This document shows, piece after piece, positions 1 to 6,060 of a DNA stretch of 8,118 nt. Position 1 is the first letter of the stretch, and the number at the start of each line of letters is the position of its first letter. A program made the translations under genes and the position numbers. This stretch comes from Saprospiraceae bacterium (GTDB lineage: Bacteria > Bacteroidota > Bacteroidia > Chitinophagales > Saprospiraceae). A model generated the notes under the pieces. That model ran no database searches. It was not told the origin of the DNA and was given only the letters and a program-made list of their open reading frames with translations. Where the stretch lies: positions 1 through 8,118 of the forward strand of contig JAHDCE010000161.1 in NCBI GenBank assembly GCA_020630045.1, written 5' to 3'.

Positions 1-80
1 TAGGTTCCGGGTGTTCATTAATTTGAAACAAAATCCTATTCCCAAAATTTCAAAGGACTTACTGCACAATGTATTAAATT
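1..80. repeat. Left copy of a diverged direct repeat
   Basis: Bases 1-80 align without gaps to bases 7951-8030 in the same orientation, at 54 of 80 positions by hand count and 31 of the first 40. The best core is TAGGYTCCGGGTGTT. Two more matches follow in the same order: 141-158 against 8041-8058 (15 of 18) and CAAAAGTAAT at 251-260 against 8077-8086. The left copy therefore looks like a longer version with extra bases between matching blocks. It starts at the window edge, so its upstream part is not visible. No reading frame of note lies in it. It is probably one member of a dispersed intergenic repeat family; which family I cannot say. Confidence 0.6.
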
Positions 81-401
81 ACAATAAAAATTATGTAATT
101 CCATCCTTGGAAAAAACCACTAATTAAAATTGTTTTTTTGTCACAAATCACTACATTTGTTAGACTACTGTTAAATAATCGCAAACACCATTTTCCCTTG
201 ATTTAAATTCGAATATTTAGGACTATGGATGTTAGGCGATTACACTTTAACAAAAGTAATATCTAAGTTTATGCGGACTTCGAAATCTTATTAAACTTCT
301 TAAAAACAAGAACTTGTGAAAAATTGGCAAATAATTTGGGTAGTAAATATTATTACAACCCTATTAAACACCAATACTCAACCCAATATATCGAGACCAG
401 T
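81..401. other. Non-coding leader region upstream of the TPR gene
   Basis: This AT-rich stretch lies between the left repeat and the ATG of the TPR gene. I see no protein gene, tRNA or rRNA in it. It holds the weaker collinear matches to the right flank (141-158 and 251-260). The promoter for the TPR gene should lie here, but no full TAnnTTTG element with a spaced TTG upstream is present on the + strand. The nearest candidates are TAAGTTTA at 264-271 and TAATTTG at 332-338, both imperfect. A TTG codon at 324 opens an in-frame extension of the TPR gene, which I judge to be untranslated leader. Confidence 0.5.
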
Positions 402-1808
402 ATGGATTCATCTTCGAACAGGGAGAACAAATACATTAATGAGCTAAAAAAACGCTTTGAGGCCGCGTCACAAAAAGGAACGGTTGATTTCATTGAGGAA
501 ACGGCACTTTGTGACCTTTTAGAGCATTTTGTTAGAATCGGTGATTGGCAAACCGTCAGATCAATCGCCGCATATGGCTTGGCATCCCACCCTTTTTCCA
601 CCCCCCTACACCTATATTATGCCGAAGGGCTGATACGGAACGAAGCACTTGGCGAAGCATTAGAAGTTTTGAACAAAGCACTAACTCTTTCCCCTAGAGA
701 CAACGAGATTTTAATGCTCAAAGCCCAAGTACTTTTAGAAATGGAACGGTTTAGTAAAGCAGAAGAAGTGCTCAACTCGATTCGTCGAGAAGAAGATTCT
801 TCAGGAGACTTAATGAGTGACGTCTCGCTTTTCTATGCGATCATATTAGAAAACAAAGACAATTACTACGACATGTTTGATGAAATTTGCAACGCGCTCC
901 GGTTGGATCCGGACAATGAGTACGCGCTGGAAAAGCTCGGCCTTTGCACCGAATTTTCGCAGCGCTATGAGGAAACAGTAACCTTTCTCACAGAATATTT
1001 AGATGAGCGACCTTATTCTTCTTTGGCTTGGTACAACCTAGGGCATGCCCACTTGTATCTAGACCAAACAGCTCAAGCACTCGAGGCTTTTGAGTACGCT
1101 TATCTGACTTGTCCTGAGTATGAGTACGCTTATCTAGACAGAGGAGAAGTCCTCATGAACAATGGCTTATTTGAAAAGGCGTTGACCTGTTACACCGATG
1201 GTTTGGAGCACTTAGAATACTCCACTCCATTATTAATCGGAAAGGCGGAAAGTTTAGTAAAACTCGGAAGATTCGACAGGGCAAAAGCCAATTTCAAAAA
1301 AGTACTCGGAATAGAATCCGGTAACGAAGAAGCCTATTATGGCCTAGGCAATTGCTACGCCGGCCTTGGTCAGTTTCACAAGGGATTGAAAGCATATCTA
1401 GAGGCTTATCGCCTCAATGATCGCCGTGAAGAATATATCGCCGCTATTGCGGAAATGTATCTCAATCTAGGAGATATTAAAAGTGCGGAAACGGCTTTTA
1501 TTAAAACCACTGAAATCGCACCTGAATTTTTGGAATATTGGATTCGACTCGTCATGTTTTACATGGATGAAAATCGATATCAAAAAGCATATGAAGTTAT
1601 CGAAGAAGCCGAACTCAATGCCGGTGGTGTGGAATTAGAATATTGCCGTGTCGCCGTATTACTCAAAGAAGGCCGACGCCAAGAAGGACTCCGGTTGCTC
1701 GTAGAAGCGGCCGAGCATGACGAAACGCTTTTCGGTTCTTTCTTTGAGCTATGTGATGAATTTGAAAATGATCGTGAAGTATTGGCGATTTATCAAATGT
1801 TCCGATAA
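402..1808 (+). CDS. Cytosolic tetratricopeptide-repeat (TPR) protein
   Basis: The 468-residue product is almost entirely TPR helices. Seven repeats follow each other with exact 34-residue spacing over about residues 208-445, showing the usual pattern of aromatic or Leu near position 4, Gly or Ala at 8, Ala at 20 and Pro near 32 (for example the unit beginning LAWYNLGHAHLYLD). Less regular repeats cover about residues 67-207. The N-terminus is charged, with no signal peptide or membrane segment, so it should act in the cytoplasm as a protein-binding scaffold. Its partner cannot be read from the sequence. I chose the ATG at 402 over the in-frame TTG at 324. The extra 26 residues are low-complexity, rich in Tyr, Asn and Gln, and lack TPR character. 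It is the only rightward gene and ends at a terminator shared with the leftward genes. The TPR call is firm; the cellular role is unknown. Confidence 0.85.
   Translation: MDSSSNRENKYINELKKRFEAASQKGTVDFIEETALCDLLEHFVRIGDWQTVRSIAAYGLASHPFSTPLHLYYAEGLIRNEALGEALEVLNKALTLSPRDNEILMLKAQVLLEMERFSKAEEVLNSIRREEDSSGDLMSDVSLFYAIILENKDNYYDMFDEICNALRLDPDNEYALEKLGLCTEFSQRYEETVTFLTEYLDERPYSSLAWYNLGHAHLYLDQTAQALEAFEYAYLTCPEYEYAYLDRGEVLMNNGLFEKALTCYTDGLEHLEYSTPLLIGKAESLVKLGRFDRAKANFKKVLGIESGNEEAYYGLGNCYAGLGQFHKGLKAYLEAYRLNDRREEYIAAIAEMYLNLGDIKSAETAFIKTTEIAPEFLEYWIRLVMFYMDENRYQKAYEVIEEAELNAGGVELEYCRVAVLLKEGRRQEGLRLLVEAAEHDETLFGSFFELCDEFENDREVLAIYQMFR
1091..1135 (+). repeat. 15-bp direct repeat inside the TPR gene
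   Basis: TGAGTACGCTTATCT occurs at 1091-1105 and again, identically, at 1121-1135, 30 bp (10 codons) apart and in the same frame. Both copies encode EYAYL. The two copies sit at the end of one TPR unit and the start of the next, so this is a DNA-level repeat and not simply the 34-residue protein period. It may come from a small local duplication. Confidence 0.7.
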
Positions 1809-1852
1809 GAAATCGGTTTTGTAATTCATCAAGCCATAAACAGGTTCTATAT

Positions 1853-1901
1853 AAAACATAAAGGCGATTTGGGCAAATACTCAAATCGCCTTTATGTTTT
1901 T
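1853..1901. terminator. Bidirectional intrinsic terminator between convergent genes
   Basis: A perfect 19-bp inverted repeat has arms at 1853-1871 (starting AAAACATAAAGG) and 1882-1900 (ending CCTTTATGTTTT), with a 10-base loop. The GC-rich part (GGCG/CGCC) is in the middle and the arms end in A or T runs. RNA made from either strand would thus form a hairpin ending in U residues. It lies 44 bp after the TPR stop codon. It also covers the end of the leftward pentapeptide gene, whose stop codon is at 1883-1881. It should end both convergent transcripts. Confidence 0.88.
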
Positions 1902-2195
1902 AAAATGCTCTATCAGTTCGGATACTAAGAAGCCATTGACACGTAATCCTCGAATATCGCAGTTATGTATATTGACATCACTCAGATCCACTCTCTCCAT
2001 CTCACTGCCTGATAAATCACACTCATACATCCGAGTATCCGGAGCAGCGACATCCATTAATTCTAATTCCCTGACTTCTACATCGGAAAGGGACAACCGA
2101 TGTAATAAACTCGTCCGGATTTCAGCCTTATCGACAATGGATTTAGAAACAGACAAGCCATCCAAGTTATGTTTCTTGAATTTAGCCATTCGCAT
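1881..2195 (-). CDS. Small pentapeptide-repeat protein
   Basis: The 104-residue product shows a strict five-residue period. From residue 11 to 91, every fifth residue is Leu, Ile, Val or Met (11, 16, 21, 26, 31, 36, 41, 46, 56, 61, 66, 71, 76, 81, 86, 91), except Ala51. The position two residues before is mostly small or aliphatic (Ala, Ser, Cys, Val, Leu). Units such as CDLSG, VDLSD and CDIRG fit the A(D/N)LXX pentapeptide consensus. This predicts a right-handed quadrilateral beta-helix of about four turns covering nearly the whole protein, with short charged caps. There is no signal peptide. The start overlaps the kmo stop region by 14 bp, indicating translational coupling; Met3 at 2189 is an alternative start. 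The last codons form one arm of the terminator. Some pentapeptide proteins, such as Qnr and MfpA, mimic DNA, but nothing here supports that role. Function unknown. Confidence 0.8.
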   Translation of the reverse strand: MRMAKFKKHNLDGLSVSKSIVDKAEIRTSLLHRLSLSDVEVRELELMDVAAPDTRMYECDLSGSEMERVDLSDVNIHNCDIRGLRVNGFLVSELIEHFKNIKAI

Positions 2196-3540
2196 TAGAT
2201 TTTTGCGTCAACCAATTTTCAAATATCGCGATTACCTCATCAGTTTTCCAATTCTCCTCGATGCCGGGCAATGCTAGTATCTGTTTAAACAATTCATCTT
2301 GTGCATGCCCCTCTCGCAAGGCGGTCGAGTAAGGAATATGGCTGAAGGTCACCATACTATATAAAGGCAAAAATTTGTCGGGGAACTTATCGTGTAACCA
2401 AGCGGCGATTTTCTTTCTCAATAAAAATTCAGGGTCACCGACCAAATCACGCATTTCGATAAAATTGCGGATGGCCAAATCGGCGATAGCATTGGCATCT
2501 TCAATCCTGGTATCATTAAAGACGTCTATGATTTTATTCCAGTCTTCTCCATATTCTTCTGCCAAATCGTCTAAAATGGTGCAATCTTCAAAACCGGAAT
2601 TCATCCCCTGCCCATAAAATGGTACGATAGCATGCGAAGCGTCTCCGATTAACAACATCCGATTATTCATCTGCCAAGGATTGCATCGGATGGTCACCAA
2701 GGAAGATGTGGGATTGTCTTTGAAGTCTTCCAACAAAGTTGGCATTAAAGGAACCGCATCCTTGAAATAGGTATTAAAAAACGAATGAATTTGATCATCC
2801 GTTTGTAGGTTTTCGAATGACTGCTCCCCTTCGAATGGTAAAAACAAAGTACAGGTAAAACTCTTGTCCGGGTTGGGTAATGCAATTAACATAAAGTGTC
2901 CCCTTGGCCAAATGTGCAAGGCATTATCCGCCATTGCGAATTCTCCATCCGCTGTTGCGGGAATTTCTAACTCCTTGTAACCATGGTCTAAATACGATTG
3001 GGAATAATTGAACCTCGGCGTTCTTTGCATCTCGCTCCGCAATGCGGAGAAAGCACCGTCAGCACCAAAAATATATGAAGCGCGTTCCTTCTTTATGGTA
3101 CCGTCCGGCAATGAAAACACCAATTCATTTTCATCTAAATCAGCATCTACACAACGATGGTCAAAATGGAAGTTGACGCCTTCAAAATCTTCAGCGATTT
3201 CAACCAAAGCGCGATTCAAACCTCCTCGTGAAACCGAATAAATGGCCTGGTCGGATTTGCCGTAAGGCTGGAATGTCAATTCTCCTGTCTCACTGTGCAT
3301 CATACGTCCTTCCATCGGTAAGGCATTGGACAACAACTGGTCTTTTACCCCTGCTTTTTCCAATGCTTTCCAACCACGGACACTCATCGCCAAGTTGATG
3401 GAGCGACCGCCCACAAAACCGGCTTTCCGCATATCTGACCGACGTTCATAAACATCAACCTGATATCCTCGACGCGCTAGGAAGACCGCCCAAAGGGAGC
3501 CAACCAAACCCGCACCATTAATTATAATTTTGTCTTTCAT
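2182..3540 (-). CDS. kmo: Kynurenine 3-monooxygenase (FAD-dependent)
   Basis: The 452-residue product matches the kynurenine 3-monooxygenase family in length and motifs. The enzyme uses NADPH and O2 to turn L-kynurenine into 3-hydroxykynurenine on the tryptophan-breakdown route toward 3-hydroxyanthranilate and NAD. Visible parts are the Rossmann motif GAGLVG (9-14) with Glu32 for the FAD ribose; GRSINLA (45-51); MEGRMMH with Arg79 and, 14 residues on, Tyr93, the same spacing as the kynurenine-carboxylate Arg and Tyr of characterised enzymes; the GADG motif (159-162); and GDASHAIVPFYGQGMN (299-314), the second FAD motif. The C-terminal helix region WLHDKFPDKFLPLYSMV is also typical. I start at the ATG at 3540, where family homology begins. 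A 47-residue upstream extension would run into the PAP2 gene. It follows that gene by 23 bp and overlaps the next. No kynureninase or 3-hydroxyanthranilate dioxygenase gene is in the window. Confidence 0.93.
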   Translation of the reverse strand: MKDKIIINGAGLVGSLWAVFLARRGYQVDVYERRSDMRKAGFVGGRSINLAMSVRGWKALEKAGVKDQLLSNALPMEGRMMHSETGELTFQPYGKSDQAIYSVSRGGLNRALVEIAEDFEGVNFHFDHRCVDADLDENELVFSLPDGTIKKERASYIFGADGAFSALRSEMQRTPRFNYSQSYLDHGYKELEIPATADGEFAMADNALHIWPRGHFMLIALPNPDKSFTCTLFLPFEGEQSFENLQTDDQIHSFFNTYFKDAVPLMPTLLEDFKDNPTSSLVTIRCNPWQMNNRMLLIGDASHAIVPFYGQGMNSGFEDCTILDDLAEEYGEDWNKIIDVFNDTRIEDANAIADLAIRNFIEMRDLVGDPEFLLRKKIAAWLHDKFPDKFLPLYSMVTFSHIPYSTALREGHAQDELFKQILALPGIEENWKTDEVIAIFENWLTQKSNANG

Positions 3541-3563
3541 ATTTCTAGTCCGAACAACCGGAT

Positions 3564-4214
3564 TTATATCAAAATCGTGTATGCCAAAAACTGAGCTGCT
3601 AAACCAATAATAAAACCTCCATAGATGTCCATCGGTCGGTGCGCATTCAAAAGCAATCGGGCGGTACCGACAAGGCCACATAACAAAATGACAATCATCA
3701 ATAATGAGGTCATGGACAATTCTATCGTCCCTACCGGAAAGGGTACTCGATTGAAGTGTTGCATGGTCAATACTACCATACCTAACAATCCGCCCATGCC
3801 GATTCCATGTAAACTGATTTTGGAAAACGTATTGATAAAGAAAGCCACCAGAATACCTATGGTAGACCCTAGCATAAATACCACATAAGCACTTGAAATC
3901 GCCGGGCTTTTGTAATAGTTATAGGTCAACCATAAATAAATGACCGCTGTAGAAATCAAAGGCCCTACCCGCTCCTTCCTCGTCCTCATTTGAAAGGAAT
4001 CCGAAAATCCCAGCATGACCATCATCAACACTCCGATACCGGGAATGAAAAATGTATATAAAAACGATTGCATGATAAACAAACCGTTCTTACTGATATG
4101 GGTCGTATTGAAATACTCCGGATTGGTCAATGAAAAAATAATGGTGATGTAAGTCATCACCAACAAAGGATGAAAAATAAATGATATGATATGGGCGAAT
4201 CCCCTAAGAACCAT
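3564..4214 (-). CDS. PAP2-superfamily integral membrane protein, probable phosphatase
   Basis: The 216-residue product is very hydrophobic, with about six membrane segments (near 8-28, 46-69, 87-103, 108-129, 167-185 and 197-215). It keeps the acid phosphatase signatures. Motif 3 is complete as Arg186-x5-His192-x3-Asp196 (ARLLLNAHRPMD). Motif 2 is reduced to Ser134-Leu-His136 in place of PSGH. Motif 1 (usually K-x6-RP) appears only as a variant, RTRKERVGP at 77-85. The catalytic His pair (136 and 192) is thus present. Family members remove phosphate from lipid phosphates or pyrophosphates such as phosphatidic acid, undecaprenyl pyrophosphate or lipid A; the substrate here is not deducible. 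I start at the ATG at 4214. A TTG at 4235 overlaps the predicted promoter element and would lie upstream of the mRNA start. It is the first gene of the kmo unit. Confidence 0.75.
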   Translation of the reverse strand: MVLRGFAHIISFIFHPLLVMTYITIIFSLTNPEYFNTTHISKNGLFIMQSFLYTFFIPGIGVLMMVMLGFSDSFQMRTRKERVGPLISTAVIYLWLTYNYYKSPAISSAYVVFMLGSTIGILVAFFINTFSKISLHGIGMGGLLGMVVLTMQHFNRVPFPVGTIELSMTSLLMIVILLCGLVGTARLLLNAHRPMDIYGGFIIGLAAQFLAYTILI

Positions 4215-4232
4215 GATTTGCAATTTGATGCA

Positions 4233-4266
4233 CAAAGGTACAGAGTTATGAAATCAAGCTAGTCAA
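4233..4266 (-). promoter_or_regulatory. Predicted Bacteroidota-type promoter for the PAP2-kmo unit
   Basis: On the minus strand the sequence TACCTTTG (4240-4233) matches the Bacteroidota -7 consensus TAnnTTTG exactly. A TTG (4266-4264) lies 23 bases upstream, at the upper end of the 17-23 base spacing described for this promoter type. Transcription would start near 4227, giving a leader of only about a dozen bases before the ATG at 4214. The site lies in the 105-bp gap after aroQ, where a new transcript is expected. Confidence 0.55.
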
Positions 4267-4319
4267 TATAAGAAGAATACGTGAAATTTAACCTTGAAAT
4301 AACATGACGGATGTGTCTA

Positions 4320-4754
4320 CTAGATGTTCCCTATATTCCTTTCCAGAAAATATTGCAATGCCAACCGATAACTATCTAGTCCGAAACCTAAAATCACTCC
4401 TTGGCAAACCGGAGACAAATAAGAATGATGCCTAAAAGCCTCCCTGGCATGTGTATTTGAAATATGTACTTCTATAACGGGTGTTTCTATAGCGGATATG
4501 GCATCCGCCAACGCTACCGAGGTATGGGTATAAGCTCCGGCATTCATGACGATTCCTCCAAAATCAAACCCACACTCATGCAACTTATCAATCAATTCCC
4601 CTTCATGATTGCTTTGGAAGTAATGCAAATCCAGTTCCTTAAATTCGGAAGTCCATTCCTCCAAAGCGTTTTCAAATGATTTCGACCCATAGATTTCAGG
4701 TTCACGCTTTCCCAAAAGATTCAAATTGGGCCCATTGATGATCAGTACTTTCAT
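4320..4754 (-). CDS. aroQ: 3-dehydroquinate dehydratase, type II
   Basis: The 144-residue product is a full-length type II dehydroquinase. It dehydrates 3-dehydroquinate to 3-dehydroshikimate in the cytosol, the third step of the shikimate pathway to chorismate; the family forms dodecamers. The signature is complete: NGPNLNLLGKREPEIYG at 7-23 with the catalytic Tyr22 and the lid Arg17, FQSNHEGELID at 46-56, NAGAYTHTS at 71-79, and EVHISN at 95-100 with the general-acid His97, followed by AREAFRHHS with Arg108. The ATG overlaps the M16 stop codon by 4 bp (ATGA), so the two genes are very probably co-translated. It ends the cyclase-M16-aroQ unit; only a weak hairpin and no clear terminator follow, so some readthrough into the PAP2-kmo unit is possible. 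The assignment is secure. Confidence 0.97.
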   Translation of the reverse strand: MKVLIINGPNLNLLGKREPEIYGSKSFENALEEWTSEFKELDLHYFQSNHEGELIDKLHECGFDFGGIVMNAGAYTHTSVALADAISAIETPVIEVHISNTHAREAFRHHSYLSPVCQGVILGFGLDSYRLALQYFLERNIGNI

Positions 4755-6040
4755 ATCAAATCTATATTCTTGACCGGCGTATTTCCCACGGTTACCAGAT
4801 GAAAATCTTCGGGACGTAGATACTTGTTCGACAAGACCATCAAATCATTCGGAGATATTCTCAAAATCGTATCCATGAGTACTCCGAACTGGTCTGTTTC
4901 CACACCATTCAATACCATCGACTTGATTACGTCAGCGGCATTGAGCGGCCCGTCCAAGGCAGCCATAATGGTTCCGATAATATAGTTCCTGACCATCCTC
5001 AATTCCTGAAGGGCTATCGGCTCGGTACTTAACCGCTCAAATTCACGATAAATTTCATGAAGGGTGTTTTCTGCATATTCAGGCGCTACCTCGGTGTCTA
5101 TCAACCAAGCACCGTCAAATTTCATGATGTCCAAGGTCGATCCGATGTGATAGGTATATCCTTTATTCTCCCTGATATTCAACATCAATCTGGAGCCGAA
5201 ATAATCACCCAAAATAGTATTCAGAAAATACATGGCGGAAAAATCCTGATGCCCTCTATGAAAAAGCCGTCTTCCCATTCGTATGGTCGTCTGCACCGTT
5301 CCCGACTTAACGATATGGGCCATCCTTTTCCCCGGAAGGGGAATATAAGAACGTGGTTTCGAATTGCCTTCCGGCAAATCTTGAATCAAGGATTTTTCCA
5401 AATCGGCAACCATGGTATCGGATAGCTTCCCACTGAAAACAATGGTACAGTTTCCAGCCACCATATTCTCCTTGAAGTGGGTAAGTAAATCTTGGCGTTG
5501 AACACCATCATACATCACCGCCGAGCTGTTATAGCCATAGGGATGTTCATCACCAAAAAGTGCCTCTGTCACTTCTCGATAAGCGACGACATCGCTTTTG
5601 GATAAATCCAACTGTAACTTCTCTTTCCGTTCTTTAATCTGTCGATCAATCTCCTCTTGGGGAAAAACCGGCGACATCAAACAAGAACGAACCAATGGAA
5701 GCAGCTTGTCGAAATGCTTAGTCAGTCCGTACAACACCAAACCCAAATGGTCCAAATTGGAAGTGACGCCTAGAGACGCACCATAATAATCCAACCTATC
5801 CGCCAACGCTTCAGAAGAAAATTCCTCGTTTCCTTCGCGGAGCATTCTCAATGTCGCCCATGAAACCAGTTTCCGGCGTTCATGATAGCGGCCGGCATCG
5901 AAAACGATTTCCAACTTGAACAATTCGTGAACTCCACCATTCACCAATACCAAACGGATTCCATTTGGATAGGTACGGATTTCGTGGGGAGGTAGTTCAA
6001 CCTTCCCCAAATCTTTAGATTTCGGTGGAAATTTTCTCAT
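4751..6040 (-). CDS. M16-family peptidase homologue lacking the zinc site
   Basis: The 429-residue product has the two-lobed M16B fold of mitochondrial processing peptidase-like proteins: LPNGIRLV-like entry at 24-33, an N-lobe, an HPYG segment (166-169) and a C-lobe. The HxxEH zinc motif should fall at residues 61-65 but reads W-A-T-L-R (Trp61, Leu64, Arg65), so it cannot bind zinc in the normal way. The C-lobe motif GSRLMLNIRENKGYTY (282-297), which supplies the Arg/Tyr pair to the active site, is intact. Bacterial M16B enzymes are known that split these halves between two subunits; this one looks like the Arg/Tyr subunit. No zinc-binding partner is encoded in the window. There is no signal peptide, so it is probably cytosolic. 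It starts 20 bp after the cyclase stop, with an AAGGGGG ribosome-site-like stretch in the gap, and overlaps aroQ by 4 bp. Family call firm; role unknown. Confidence 0.88.
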   Translation of the reverse strand: MRKFPPKSKDLGKVELPPHEIRTYPNGIRLVLVNGGVHELFKLEIVFDAGRYHERRKLVSWATLRMLREGNEEFSSEALADRLDYYGASLGVTSNLDHLGLVLYGLTKHFDKLLPLVRSCLMSPVFPQEEIDRQIKERKEKLQLDLSKSDVVAYREVTEALFGDEHPYGYNSSAVMYDGVQRQDLLTHFKENMVAGNCTIVFSGKLSDTMVADLEKSLIQDLPEGNSKPRSYIPLPGKRMAHIVKSGTVQTTIRMGRRLFHRGHQDFSAMYFLNTILGDYFGSRLMLNIRENKGYTYHIGSTLDIMKFDGAWLIDTEVAPEYAENTLHEIYREFERLSTEPIALQELRMVRNYIIGTIMAALDGPLNAADVIKSMVLNGVETDQFGVLMDTILRISPNDLMVLSNKYLRPEDFHLVTVGNTPVKNIDLI

Positions 6041-6060
6041 TTAAATAGGATTCAACCCCC

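Noticed and set aside
332..338. TAATTTG as a promoter -7 element for the TPR gene
   Set aside because: The spacer is one base short of TAnnTTTG and the upstream TTG is only 15 bases away.
324..401. In-frame TTG-initiated extension of the TPR protein by 26 residues
   Set aside because: Tyr/Asn/Gln-rich sequence with no domain character, a weak start codon, and a suitable ATG at 402 directly before the charged helix that begins the fold.
1894..2277. Rightward open frame of 127 codons opposite the pentapeptide gene
   Set aside because: It is antisense to the five-residue periodic gene and the kmo end. Its Ser/Leu/Arg-rich composition looks like a mirror of the coding strand and shows no domain.
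3541..3681. N-terminal extension of kmo by 47 residues
   Set aside because: It would overlap the end of the PAP2 gene by about 118 bp and add sequence before the FAD-binding beta strand that starts the family at the ATG at 3540.
4270..4319. Terminator after aroQ
   Set aside because: Only a 4-bp stem (ACAT/ATGT) follows the stop codon, with no proper T run, so it is too weak to call.
5057..5425. Rightward open frame of 122 codons inside the M16 gene
   Set aside because: It is antisense to the conserved C-lobe of the M16 protein, has no recognisable motif and no promoter.
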